Positions 51,159-58,974 of a stretch of 64,000 nt of DNA are shown piece after piece (position 1 is the first letter of the stretch; each line of letters begins with the position of its first letter). The stretch comes from Streptomyces alfalfae (GTDB taxonomy: Bacteria; Actinomycetota; Actinomycetes; Streptomycetales; Streptomycetaceae), in NCBI RefSeq assembly GCF_004127445.1, contig NZ_QEXM01000012.1, forward strand, positions 1 through 64,000. Reading direction: 5' to 3'. The position numbers were made by a program, and so were the translations under genes. The notes under the pieces are model-generated. The model was given only the letters and a program-made list of their open reading frames with translations, had not been told where the DNA came from and did no database searches.

Positions 51159-52109
51159 TTACGTCCGCGTGCGGGTGGCGGGGACCGGTGTCATCCGGTA
51201 GCCGGCGCCGTCGGCGATCACGCGGCCCGCGGTCGGCGGTGCGAAGTGGGTGCCGATGACGAGGGTGTCGGCGCCGGCGAGCGAGGCGAGGAGCCCGCGC
51301 CGGGTGGCCTCGGACCGCGCGGGGTCGATGTCGACGCACGAGCCGATGCCGGGGTGGGCGAACTGCACGGGGTGGTGGACGCAGTCGCCCGTGATCAGCG
51401 CGGTCCGCCCCCGCGACGACAGCTCGACGGCGACGTGACCGGGGGTGTGCCCCGGCGTGGGCAGCAGCCGCACCCCCGCGGCGACCTCCACGCCGTCCTC
51501 CGGGACGTCGACGAGGTCGAGCAGGCCGGCCTCCTCCACCGGGACGACGGAGTCGGCGAACATCTGCCGCCGCGCCTCGTCCAGCTCCCGCCCGGCCCAG
51601 AACGCCCGCTCGACGCGGGAGGTGAGGTGCCGGGCGTTGCGGAAGGTCGGCACCCACGAGCCCTCGACGAGGCGGGTGTTCCAGCCGACGTGGTCGGTGT
51701 GCAGGTGGGTGAGGAGCACCAGGTCGACGTCGTCCGGCGAGAAGCCCGCGGCGGCGAGGTTGTCCAGGTACGCCGTGTCGAGGCCGTGCCAGGCCGGGTT
51801 CGCCCGTGTCTTGCCGTTGCCGATGCCGGTGTCGACGAGGAGGCGCGTGCCGTCCTCGGTCTCGACCGCGAAGCTCTGGCTGTGGGCGCGCAGGACGCCG
51901 TCGCGTCCGGCGAAGTCGGGGTGCAGCCACTCCTGCCGGCCCACCACCTCTTCGGTCGCGTCGGGCAGCAGCCAGCGGCCGGTCTCCGGAGGCAGCGCGA
52001 TCTCCTCGACGCGGTGCACGGTGATGCCGCCCACGGTCCATGCGTGCGGAGACAGGGGCGTGGTGGAGGCGGGAGAGGGGGGTGCGGTGGAGGCGATTCG
52101 TGTGGTCAT
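51159..52109 (-). CDS. MBL-fold metallo-hydrolase
   Basis: This 316-residue zinc hydrolase has a full metal site: LTHLHTDHVGWNTRLVEG (HxHxDH near 135), PTPGHTPGHVAVEL, ITGDCVHHPVQ and GTHFAPPTAG. This pattern occurs in lactonases and related hydrolases. It is divergent from an AtzG/AtzE-like amidase pair, and two AACGCAA operators lie in the shared promoter, so it belongs to the same TetR regulon. The substrate is probably an amide- or lactone-containing compound, which is inference. Confidence 0.82.
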   Translation of the reverse strand: MTTRIASTAPPSPASTTPLSPHAWTVGGITVHRVEEIALPPETGRWLLPDATEEVVGRQEWLHPDFAGRDGVLRAHSQSFAVETEDGTRLLVDTGIGNGKTRANPAWHGLDTAYLDNLAAAGFSPDDVDLVLLTHLHTDHVGWNTRLVEGSWVPTFRNARHLTSRVERAFWAGRELDEARRQMFADSVVPVEEAGLLDLVDVPEDGVEVAAGVRLLPTPGHTPGHVAVELSSRGRTALITGDCVHHPVQFAHPGIGSCVDIDPARSEATRRGLLASLAGADTLVIGTHFAPPTAGRVIADGAGYRMTPVPATRTRT

Positions 52110-52140
52110 GAGTTCTCCGTGTCTTCAGAGGACGACTCTT

Positions 52141-52159
52141 AACGCAATGGGTTTGCGTT
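52141..52159. promoter_or_regulatory. TetR operator copy 1 (7-5-7 palindrome)
   Basis: AACGCAA-N5-TTGCGTT is a perfect dyad 31 bp upstream of the MBL gene start. The same geometry recurs at 52187 and 53880, in front of each transcription unit of this locus. Confidence 0.72.
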
Positions 52160-52186
52160 TATGGACGGTAGATCGTAGCGTCCCTT

Positions 52187-52205
52187 AACGCAACTGCTTG
52201 GCGTT
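52187..52205. promoter_or_regulatory. TetR operator copy 2
   Basis: AACGCAA-N5-TGGCGTT matches copy 1 with one mismatch. It lies 67 bp before the AtzG-like gene and 27 bp from copy 1, so both promoters of the divergent region are covered. Confidence 0.65.
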
Positions 52206-52272
52206 TACGCGTCGCCGAGTCCTCACGTTGACGCGCCGCGCCGAGCCCACCCACCCGAAGGGACCACACCCG

Positions 52273-52500
52273 ATGTCCGACCTCACGCCTCCCGAGGCGG
52301 CCCGCCTCGCCGCTCGCGCGGGGCTTCCGCTCGCCGACGCCCGCACCGCCGGAGTCGCGGCCACGGCCAACCACATCCACTCCGTCGTCTCCGCCCTGCG
52401 CGACCTGGACTTCGGCGACACCCCGCCTGCCGCCGCCTACCGGGCGCTGGCCACCCGGCACGCGGACGCCCGGAAGGAGAATCCCGATGGCACTCGCTGA
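52273..52500 (+). CDS. AtzG-like small amidase subunit (DUF4089)
   Basis: This 75-residue protein starts at ATG 52273 (MSDLTPPEAARLAARAGLPL) and has DUF4089/GatC-like helices (GVAATANHIHSVVSALRDLD). In the cyanuric-acid pathway AtzG is the small partner that stabilises the amidase AtzE, as GatC does for GatA. Its 3' end overlaps the amidase start by 14 nt, which supports a complex. The substrate need not be an s-triazine product. Confidence 0.75.
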   Translation: MSDLTPPEAARLAARAGLPLADARTAGVAATANHIHSVVSALRDLDFGDTPPAAAYRALATRHADARKENPDGTR

Positions 52501-53881
52501 CCTCACCCTCACGGAAGCCTCGGAGGCGATACGGGAGCGCCGCCACTCCCCCGTCGAGCTCGTCGAGGCGGTCCTCGACCGCGTCGAGCGGGTGGAACCC
52601 CGGCTGCACGCCTACGCGGCCGTGACGGCGGACCGGGCCCGCCACGCGGCCGTGCGGGCCGAGCGCGAGATCGCCGCGGGGCGGTACCGCGGACCGCTGC
52701 ACGGCGTGCCCATGGGCCTGAAGGACCTCATCGACGTCGGCGGCATGGCGACCGCCGCGGGTTCGCGGATCCGCGCGGATCACCGGGCCGGCTCCGACAG
52801 CGCGGTGGCCGAACGGCTGTCGGCGGCGGGCGCCGTGCTCCTCGGCAAGACCCACACGCACGAGTTCGCCTACGGTCTGACGACGCCGCAGACGAACAAC
52901 GCCTGGGACCAGGGGCGTGTGGCGGGCGGGTCGAGCGGCGGCTCCGCGGTCGCCGTGGCGGCCGGCACCGCCACCTTCGCCCTCGGCACCGACACCGGCG
53001 GCTCGATCCGCGTGCCCGCCTCGCTCAACGGCGTCGTGGGCCTCAAGCCCACGTACGGTCTGGTGTCCCGGCACGGCGTCACCTCGCTCTCCTGGTCCCT
53101 GGACCACGTGGGCCCGATCACCCGGACCGTCGAGGACGCCTCCCTCGTGCTCGCCGAACTGACCGGGTACGACCCGCGGGACCCCGCGTCCGTGCCCGCG
53201 CCCGGCGGCGGCCACCGGCCGAGCGGCGCCGACCTGTCGGGGCTGCGTGTCGGGGTGCCGCGCAACTACTACTTCGAGCGGGTCGACCCGGAGGTCGAGG
53301 CCGCCGTGCGCGGCGCCGTCGCATGCCTCGCCGAGCTGGGCGCCCGCCTCGTCGACGTCGAGATCCCCATGGCCGAGCACGTCCAGGCCGTCCAGTGGGG
53401 GCTGATGGTGCCCGAGGCCACCGCCTACCACGAGCGGGGGCTGCGGAGCGCGCCCGACCTGTACGCCGACGACGTCCGCGCCCTGCTCGAAGCGGGCGAG
53501 CTGATGAGCGCCGGGGACTATGTGCGCGCCCAACGCGCGCGCACGCTGATGCGCGAGGCGTGGGCGGGGCTGCTGGACGGCGTCGACGTCATCGCCGCCC
53601 CCACCGTGCCCATGACCGCGGCTCCGGCCGGGCAGACGACGGTCACCTGGCAGGACGGCACGGTCGAGAGCGTGTCCGATGCCTATGTGCGCCTCTCCGC
53701 CCCCGCCAACATCACCGGCGTCCCGGCCCTCACCCTGCCGGTGGGACGGGACTCGGCGGGTCTGCCGATCGGCATGCAGCTGCTCGGCCGCCCCTTCGGC
53801 GAGGACGTGGTCCTGCGTGCCGGGCACGCCTACGAGCGCGCGCGGCCCGCCGCCATGGGCCGGACCGCCACGGCCGCCTGA
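52487..53881 (+). CDS. Amidase-signature hydrolase (AtzE/GatA-like)
   Basis: This 464-residue amidase-signature enzyme starts at ATG 52487 with AAGGAG upstream. The Ser-cisSer-Lys triad is visible: Lys in GVPMGLKDLIDVGGM, then GRVAGGSSGGSAVAVAAGTA and GTDTGGSIRVPASLNGVVGL. It hydrolyses a C-N amide bond. Paired with an AtzG-like subunit it resembles 1-carboxybiuret hydrolase, although Streptomyces homologues probably act on other amides. The operon is expected to be repressed by the TetR protein encoded next. Confidence 0.83.
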   Translation: MALADLTLTEASEAIRERRHSPVELVEAVLDRVERVEPRLHAYAAVTADRARHAAVRAEREIAAGRYRGPLHGVPMGLKDLIDVGGMATAAGSRIRADHRAGSDSAVAERLSAAGAVLLGKTHTHEFAYGLTTPQTNNAWDQGRVAGGSSGGSAVAVAAGTATFALGTDTGGSIRVPASLNGVVGLKPTYGLVSRHGVTSLSWSLDHVGPITRTVEDASLVLAELTGYDPRDPASVPAPGGGHRPSGADLSGLRVGVPRNYYFERVDPEVEAAVRGAVACLAELGARLVDVEIPMAEHVQAVQWGLMVPEATAYHERGLRSAPDLYADDVRALLEAGELMSAGDYVRAQRARTLMREAWAGLLDGVDVIAAPTVPMTAAPAGQTTVTWQDGTVESVSDAYVRLSAPANITGVPALTLPVGRDSAGLPIGMQLLGRPFGEDVVLRAGHAYERARPAAMGRTATAA

Positions 53882-53898
53882 CGCAACGGCTTTGCTTT
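53880..53898. promoter_or_regulatory. TetR operator copy 3
   Basis: GACGCAA-N5-TTGCTTT has the same 7-5-7 layout as the copies at 52141 and 52187 (one mismatch per half-site). It overlaps the amidase stop codon, 12-30 bp before the TetR start, as expected for autoregulation. Confidence 0.6.
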
Positions 53899-53909
53899 AA
53901 GGTGGTGCC

Positions 53910-54509
53910 ATGAGTCGCAAACCCATGGTGCGCCCGGGCGGGCGCAGCGCCCGGGTCCAGGAGGCGGTGCACGCGGCGGTGCGCGAGCTGCTCGCGGAGG
54001 TGGGCCGTGAGCGGCTGACCGTGCCCATGGTCGCCTCGCGGGCCGGCGTCACGCCGTCGACCGTGTACCGGCGCTGGGGCGACCTGCAGGAACTGCTCTC
54101 GGACGTGGCGGTGGAGCACCTGCGGCCCGAGACCGAACCCGACGACCACGGTGCGCTGCCGGCGGACATGACCGCGTGGGCGGAGCAGTTCATCGACGAG
54201 ATGTCCTCGCCCGCCGGGCGCGCGTACATCCGGGACGCGCTGCTCGGCGATCCGGACGGCAGCAACGCCGGCCAGTGCTCCACGTACGCGGCCGAGCAGA
54301 TCGACGTCATCATCGCGCGGGCGGCGGAGCGCGGGGAGACCGTGCCCGAGCTGGAGACCGTCATCGACGCCGTCGTCGCCCCGATCATGTACCGCATCCT
54401 CTTCCGGCCGACGGAGCTCGACGCGCCGTACGCGCGACGGCTGGTGGCGTCGGTGCTCGGCGGCCGGCAGTCAGCGGCGAGCCAGCGGCGTCAGCGGTTA
54501 ATCGGGTGA
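53910..54509 (+). CDS. TetR-family repressor of the amidase/MBL locus
   Basis: This 199-residue TetR protein has its helix-turn-helix at residues 14-60 (AVRELLAEVGRERLTVPMVA, then SRAGVTPSTVYRRWGDLQEL). A TetR_C_16-type C-terminal domain follows (DGSNAGQCSTYAAEQIDVII). Three palindromes of one type lie in front of the MBL gene, the amidase operon and this gene. It is the only regulator in the locus, so it is the obvious binder. Confidence 0.83.
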   Translation: MSRKPMVRPGGRSARVQEAVHAAVRELLAEVGRERLTVPMVASRAGVTPSTVYRRWGDLQELLSDVAVEHLRPETEPDDHGALPADMTAWAEQFIDEMSSPAGRAYIRDALLGDPDGSNAGQCSTYAAEQIDVIIARAAERGETVPELETVIDAVVAPIMYRILFRPTELDAPYARRLVASVLGGRQSAASQRRQRLIG

Positions 54510-54541
54510 CGGGGCGGGGCGGGCGCGCTATCGTCGGCTGC

Positions 54542-54610
54542 ATGAACGTCATCGGACGAGACACCTTCGCGACCGCGCGAGCGACCAGCTCGCCGGTTGC
54601 CGCCGCCTGA
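54542..54610 (+). CDS. Putative leader peptide ending in Ala-Ala-Ala
   Basis: ATG 54542 opens a 22-codon frame (MNVIGRDTFATARATSSPVA, then AA and stop) whose last three codons are GCC GCC GCC, with two further Ala codons earlier. A -10-like TATCGT ends about 6 bp before the ATG, so the transcript may be leaderless. It lies 136 bp upstream of an alanyl-tRNA-synthetase-like gene, with a hairpin in between. A leader peptide sensing charged tRNA-Ala by ribosome stalling would fit. This is inferred from position and codon content only. Confidence 0.45.
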   Translation: MNVIGRDTFATARATSSPVAAA

Positions 54611-54621
54611 CGTCCTTCTTC

Positions 54622-54650
54622 CATCGGCGACCGGAAACGGCCCGCCGATG
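54622..54650 (+). terminator. Possible attenuator hairpin before the AlaRS-like gene
   Basis: CATCGGCG (54622-54629) pairs exactly with CGCCGATG (54643-54650) across a 13-nt loop, 12 nt after the leader frame's stop codon. A stalled ribosome at the Ala codons would lie close enough to alter its folding. A competing antiterminator was not identified. Confidence 0.4.
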
Positions 54651-54745
54651 ACTTCCTGGCTCTGGCTCTCCCGCCCCGGCTCCCGGTGATCGTGCGGTCC
54701 GTCGTCCGGCCGCCTCCCGCGCCCGTGAGCGAAGGAGCCACTCCC

Positions 54746-55930
54746 ATGGACCACCACCCGAACCTGAGCACCGAACGGATCATCCGGACGTTCGTCGAGT
54801 ACTTCGAGGAGCGCGGACACCGTCGCACGACGGGCTCGACGCTGCTGCCCCCGTCCGGCGACCCGGTGCTGTTCACCACCTCGGGCATGCATCCGCTCAC
54901 CCCCTATCTGGAGGGGCGCCCGCACCCTCTCGGCAGGCGGCTGGTCAACGTACAGCGCTGTCTGCGCACCACCGACCTGGAGGAGGTGGGCGACCTCACC
55001 CATCTGACGGTCTTCGAGATGCTGGGCACCTGGTCGCTCGGCGACTACGAGGGGCCACAGAGCCTGGAGTGGGGGTACGAGCTGCTCACCGAGGGTTTCG
55101 GCGTCGACCCGAAGCTGCTGCACGCCACGGTGTTCGGCGGCGACGGACAGATCGGGGTCGACACCCCCAGCTTGGAGGTGTGGCGGAAGCACGGCGTCCC
55201 GGTGGAGCTGGCCGTCGAGGACAACTGGTGGAACAGCGGGCCCACCGGACCCTGCGGCCCCGACTCGGAGATCTTCCTCTGGACCGGTGACACCCCACCG
55301 CACTCGACACCCACCAGGGACGACCGGTGGGTGGAGGTGTGGAACCACGTGATGATGCGCCACCGCCGGCTCGACGACGGTTCGCTCGTACCGCTCCCCC
55401 AGCGCAACATCGACACGGGTATGGGCCTGGAACGGCTCGCCTCGCTGCTGCAGGGCCGCACGTCGGTGTTCGAGTGCGACGTCTTCGCCCCCTGGCGGCG
55501 CCTCGTGCCGGGGCTGTGGGCCCTGGACGAAGCCTCACTGCGGCTGGTCTGCGACCATCTGCGGTCGGCCATGGTGGTCATCGGCGACGGCGTACGCCCG
55601 TCCAACACCGGCCGCGGGTACGTGCTGCGCCGCCTGGTGCGGCGCGTGCTCACCACGCTGTGGCGCGACGACAACTCGCGCGAACTCGGTTCCCTGCCGG
55701 ATGAGTTGTTCCGCCACACCGCCGACCACTTCCGCCAGGAGACGGACGTGGAAGGCGTGCGGGATGTGCTGCGCGAGGAGGAACAGCGCTTCCGCCGCCT
55801 CCTGGAGCGCGGCCGGCAGGTCCTCGCCCGCCCCCGCTTCCGGGGCCCGCTCGACGAGGAGGACCTGCACTATCTGCACGACACGCACGGCCTGCCGCGT
55901 GACCTCGTGCTGAGCCTGCGCGAGGAGTGA
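54746..55930 (+). CDS. Alanyl-tRNA-synthetase-related protein lacking editing and C-Ala domains
   Basis: This 394-residue protein starts at ATG 54746 with AAGGAG upstream. It matches the class II catalytic core of AlaRS: motif 1 region TFVEYFEERGHRRTTGSTLL, motif 2 NVQRCLRTTDLEEVGDLTHL, and the motif 3 side NIDTGMGLERLASLLQGRTS. The tRNA-recognition helices follow (GRGYVLRRLVRRVLTTLW). A normal AlaRS has about 880 residues, so the editing domain and C-Ala domain are absent. It may make Ala-tRNA or Ala-AMP for a special purpose, or replace AlaRS under antibiotic stress. A housekeeping alaS is expected elsewhere in the genome. Confidence 0.75.
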   Translation: MDHHPNLSTERIIRTFVEYFEERGHRRTTGSTLLPPSGDPVLFTTSGMHPLTPYLEGRPHPLGRRLVNVQRCLRTTDLEEVGDLTHLTVFEMLGTWSLGDYEGPQSLEWGYELLTEGFGVDPKLLHATVFGGDGQIGVDTPSLEVWRKHGVPVELAVEDNWWNSGPTGPCGPDSEIFLWTGDTPPHSTPTRDDRWVEVWNHVMMRHRRLDDGSLVPLPQRNIDTGMGLERLASLLQGRTSVFECDVFAPWRRLVPGLWALDEASLRLVCDHLRSAMVVIGDGVRPSNTGRGYVLRRLVRRVLTTLWRDDNSRELGSLPDELFRHTADHFRQETDVEGVRDVLREEEQRFRRLLERGRQVLARPRFRGPLDEEDLHYLHDTHGLPRDLVLSLREE

Positions 55931-55963
55931 GGCCAACGGGCGCTCGGGACCCGCGCCCAGGGG

Positions 55964-56614
55964 CTACGCGGCCAGTTCGGCGGCCAGTTCCTTGGCGTGG
56001 GACTCGGCGGCGGCGAGGGAATCGGTGCGGGACGCCTCGTAGAGCGGGACGAGGTCGGCCATCGCCGGGACCGTCGGGGCCATGGTCAGCTCGGGGACGA
56101 TGAAGGTGACGTCGAGGCCGAGTGCGCCGCCGAGCGCCTGCCGCAGGAAGTCCTGCACGTAGTCGCTGCCGTGGTTCGGAGTCCCCTCCCGGTAGGAGCC
56201 GCCACGGCTGGTCACGATCACGGCGCGCTTGCCCGCGAGCGTACGGGTTCCCGCGCCGGCGGTGCGGCCCATGGCGAAGACGTGGTCGAGCCAGGCCTTC
56301 AGCGTCGAGGGGATCGAGAAGTTGTACATCGGGGCGGCGAGCAGGAGGACGTCCGCCGCCTCGGCCTCCGCGATCACCTCGTCCCGCAGCGCGAAGGCCG
56401 CCCGCTCCTCCGCGGTGCGGTCGGCGGGGTCGGTGAACCCCGCGTAGAAGGCGTCGGCCCGCAGATGGGGCAGCGGATCGGCGTCGAGGTCCCGGTAGAT
56501 CACCGTGCCCTCCGGGTGCTCGCGCTCCCAGGTCGCGCGGAACGCGGCGGTCACCGCGCGGGAGTGGGAGTTGTCACCGTTGATCGAGGTGTCGATGTGC
56601 AGCAGCGTGGCCAT
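55964..56614 (-). CDS. azoR: FMN-dependent NADH-azoreductase AzoR-like
   Basis: This 216-residue flavodoxin-like reductase starts at ATG 56614 (MATLLHIDTSINGDNSHSRA). The FMN-binding segments DVLLLAAPMYNFSIPSTLKA and VTSRGGSYREGTPNHGSDYV are those of AzoR/acyl carrier protein phosphodiesterase-like enzymes. It reduces azo dyes, quinones and some nitro compounds with NAD(P)H. It has a complex upstream region with pentanucleotide repeats and an 18-bp dyad. A role in quinone stress or in handling nitroimidazole from the roh-like cluster is possible but speculative. Confidence 0.85.
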   Translation of the reverse strand: MATLLHIDTSINGDNSHSRAVTAAFRATWEREHPEGTVIYRDLDADPLPHLRADAFYAGFTDPADRTAEERAAFALRDEVIAEAEAADVLLLAAPMYNFSIPSTLKAWLDHVFAMGRTAGAGTRTLAGKRAVIVTSRGGSYREGTPNHGSDYVQDFLRQALGGALGLDVTFIVPELTMAPTVPAMADLVPLYEASRTDSLAAAESHAKELAAELAA

Positions 56615-56651
56615 GGCGGCTCTCCGTATGTCAGAGGTGGGGAGGCGGATC

Positions 56652-56694
56652 GACTGGACTGGACTGGACTCGGCTTGGTTCGGTTCGGTTCGGC
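56652..56694. repeat. Pentanucleotide microsatellites in the azoR leader region
   Basis: GACTG repeats about four times (56652-56670), then GGTTC about three times (56676-56692), separated by CGGCTT. They lie 38-80 bp upstream of the azoR start, in the untranslated region or promoter. Slippage here would change spacing rather than a reading frame. Confidence 0.75.
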
Positions 56695-56740
56695 GAGGCG
56701 GAGCGCCGCGGCGCTCCCCCTGCACACCGACAGCGTGCTT

Positions 56741-56758
56741 CCTCAAGTTCACTTAAGG
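56741..56758. promoter_or_regulatory. 18-bp dyad upstream of azoR
   Basis: CCTCAAGTTCACTTAAGG is a near-perfect palindrome (one mismatch) about 130 bp before azoR and overlapping the 3' end of the nucleotidyltransferase pseudogene. It could be an operator for a quinone-responsive repressor, but none is encoded adjacent. Confidence 0.5.
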
Positions 56759-57526
56759 TCCAGCCTGACCCGACCCGTGTGATCCACTTCACTTTCCCGG
56801 GCCGCCGGGCCAGTCGAGCGCGTACCCTCCCGCAGCGGCCCGCCGACGAGATCGAGCACCTGGTGGACCGCCGCGGCCAGGGGCCCGGGGTCCGCGGTCT
56901 CGGCCACGGCCCGGTGGCCGTCCAGCAGCGCGCCGCCCCGCGCCGCGTCCGCGGCGAGCAGTCGGCGCGGCAGCCACTTGCCGATGCCCGTCCAGGCCCG
57001 GTGATGGGCGGTCAGCAGGTGGCTCGCCTCGCGCAACGCGAAGTCGGCCAGGGCCAGTTGCTCGTGGCGGGCTGAGCCCGGGGGCGTCCAGGAGGTCGTC
57101 CAGGTAGCAGGTCAGGGTGTAGCGCGCCTGCGACAACTCGGCGGGAGTGAGCGGTGGCGGGCCTACGGCGAGCACCGTCCGGGCACGGTCGCGGGCGCGG
57201 GAGAGGTCGCCGTGAGGGTCGAGCAGAGGGAGTCCCTGGGCGTAGACGAACAGGACGGTACCCCTGCGGCGGGCCCTGTCCCACGCGAAGAACTCGGGCA
57301 GATCGGCACGGGTGTTGAGGAACAGTTCGGCCAGGCGTCCCTCGTGGCGCAGCACCTCTCGGCGGCTCGCCCCCGTGTCCGGCAGGAGCACGGCGACGTC
57401 CAGATCGCTGGCCGGGGCGGCACGACCCTGAGCCGCGGAGCCGCCCAGAACGGCTCCGAGCGCCTGCGGGAAACGGGTGGAGACCAGGCGCAGCGCCTGC
57501 GCGGCCGGATCGTCGTGATCAGCCAT
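56749..57526 (-). pseudogene. Nucleotidyltransferase-domain protein, one-base frameshift
   Basis: ATG 57526 begins MADHDDPAAQALRLVSTRFP. The catalytic signature follows: GAVLGGSAAQGRAAPASDLD with VAVLLPD, having the GS-x9-D-x-D pattern of MNT-type nucleotidyltransferases. The frame is lost near 57075 at CCCCCGGG. One G fewer would read GSARHEQLALADFALREASH and continue through the HEPN-like helical part (LLTAHHRAWTGIGKWLPRRL) to the stop at 56749. Intact it would have about 258 residues. A homopolymer indel or sequencing error explains it. Confidence 0.65.
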
Positions 57527-57950
57527 GGGACCGCATCCTGGCAGGCGCGGCATCACAACGGCCCGCTGTTCCGCCCGTTCGCCTTCTTCCTGCCGGACCG
57601 GATCGCCGCCGCCGGCAAGGGTGAGTGCCGCCCGGACAGTGCCGCACCGGACGCCCACCGCCTACGTGAACGCCCCGCCGAAACCACGGAGTTGGGCCCT
57701 CGATCCACACGGAGGGGCAGTCGGCGCCCAGCTTGTCGGCGACCGCGCGATGAGGGTCTCCCACCGTCCGGCGGCCCGCCATCACGGCGGCGTACAGCCC
57801 CGCGATCAGGGGCGAGCCGGGTCCGGCACGCGGCCACCCTATGTGCTCGCCCGCTTCCACCCCGCTCGGGAAACAGGGCCCCACACGAACTGAACGGACA
57901 TAACAGGCCAATTGCCCTAAACTAGTCCGAGGGTGGGCGTCACCTGACTG
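57527..57950. other. Intergenic region, no convincing gene
   Basis: A minus-strand frame at 57519-57911 contains a protein-like patch (GSPLIAGLYAAVMAGRRTVG) but the rest is arginine-rich and no ribosome binding site is seen. It may be a remnant. The promoter of the peptide operon beginning at 57978 must lie here. Confidence 0.35.
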
Positions 57951-57977
57951 GTGGCGAAGACTTTATTTGAGGAGGCA

Positions 57978-58163
57978 ATGATGCTTGCTCAGGAAACACC
58001 ACTTCTCGTCAGCTCGACGGACACCGCGACACTCTGCACGGCCATGGTCGAACCCGAGGCCGCTCTGAGTGACGCGCCGGTGTACGCGCCGCAGGCTGCG
58101 GGAGTTCTTCTGCTGCTGGCTCTGCTCTCGCCGAAGGAGCCGAAGGAGCCGAAGGACAAGTGA
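57978..58163 (+). CDS. Short hydrophobic peptide heading a four-gene operon (possible precursor peptide)
   Basis: A GAGGAGG site precedes tandem ATGs at 57978 and 57981, giving 60-61 residues; a longer GTG start at 57951 is less likely. The N-terminal part is polar and acidic (QETPLLVSSTDTATLCTAMV, then EPEAALSDAPVYAP). The C-terminal part is a strongly hydrophobic segment (QAAGVLLLLALLSP) followed by a KEPKEPKDK tail encoded by 9-bp repeats. The division resembles a leader plus core of a ribosomal peptide, or a single-helix membrane peptide. The stop overlaps the next gene (GTGA). No known precursor family is recognised. Confidence 0.6.
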   Translation: MMLAQETPLLVSSTDTATLCTAMVEPEAALSDAPVYAPQAAGVLLLLALLSPKEPKEPKDK

Positions 58164-58936
58164 GCCCCGATCAGTCGCAGACCGCTTTTGCCGCATCGGC
58201 GGCTGACCTGGCTGTTCGCGCCCTCGACGCCCTCCGTGGCGTCGAGGGCGCGGCCCTGGTCGCCCGGCACGTCGAGGAAGCGGCTGACCCCAAGGCCGCA
58301 CTGGCCGCGATCCGCCTCGTGGGCGCCGATCTCTTCGCCCCGCACCTGCTCGCCGACGCGGTCCTCCTCCCCGAGGACGCGATGGCCGTCGTGCAGTCCT
58401 TCACCGTCTTCCCGCCCCCGGTGAGCGTCCCGGCGGCGCCGCCCGCGGGGCCCGCCGAACCCTGGATCGCCGCCTGGCGGGACTGGGCCACCTCGGCCCT
58501 GCTCGCCCGCTTCTCCGGCGGCGAGACACTGGTTCCCGAGCCCGTGGGGGCGCCCGTCGCCGAGGAGCCCGACGCGTCCGACGGGTCCGACGGGTCCGAC
58601 GGGTCCGGCTCCGACTGGCAGCGCTGGTCCGTCCGCATGGGCCAGCTCTCCCCGCTCGCCCTGCCGGGCCTCGACGGGCCCGTGCACGCCGCCGCGCGGC
58701 GCGCCCCGCTGGCCCTGGCACGCGGCGCGAGCCGCGCCGTGCTGCGCCGGGACTTCCCCACCGCCATGCGGATCACGCGCTGGCTCGCCCTGCTCGCCGC
58801 CGAAGGCGCGCGGCTGCCCCTCGACCCCGCTCCCCTGGTCGAGCACCTGCGCCTGCTCGGCGGCGGACCACGGCTCGCGCTCGACGCGGCGATCGCCGGG
58901 CGGCTGCTCGCACCGGCCCGCCGCGACCGCGCCTGA
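58160..58936 (+). CDS. Unrecognised protein of the peptide operon
   Basis: This 258-residue, mostly helical, Ala-rich protein starts at GTG 58160 inside the peptide gene's stop. Segments such as ADLAVRALDALRGVEGAALV, AAIRLVGADLFAPHLLADAV and FPTAMRITRWLALLAAEGAR suggest two helical bundles. They are joined by a Pro-rich and a (DGS)n linker encoded by 9-bp tandem repeats (58573-58615). There is no signal peptide, cofactor motif or known domain. Tight coupling to the peptide gene suggests it binds or processes the peptide, which is inferred. Confidence 0.55.
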   Translation: MSPDQSQTAFAASAADLAVRALDALRGVEGAALVARHVEEAADPKAALAAIRLVGADLFAPHLLADAVLLPEDAMAVVQSFTVFPPPVSVPAAPPAGPAEPWIAAWRDWATSALLARFSGGETLVPEPVGAPVAEEPDASDGSDGSDGSGSDWQRWSVRMGQLSPLALPGLDGPVHAAARRAPLALARGASRAVLRRDFPTAMRITRWLALLAAEGARLPLDPAPLVEHLRLLGGGPRLALDAAIAGRLLAPARRDRA

Positions 58937-58974
58937 CCCCGCACGGGACATCACGGGAGACCACGGGAGATTCC

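Noticed and set aside
57519..57911. Minus-strand ORF upstream of the peptide operon
   Set aside because: Only one short patch looks protein-like, the remainder is arginine-rich, and no ribosome binding site was found.
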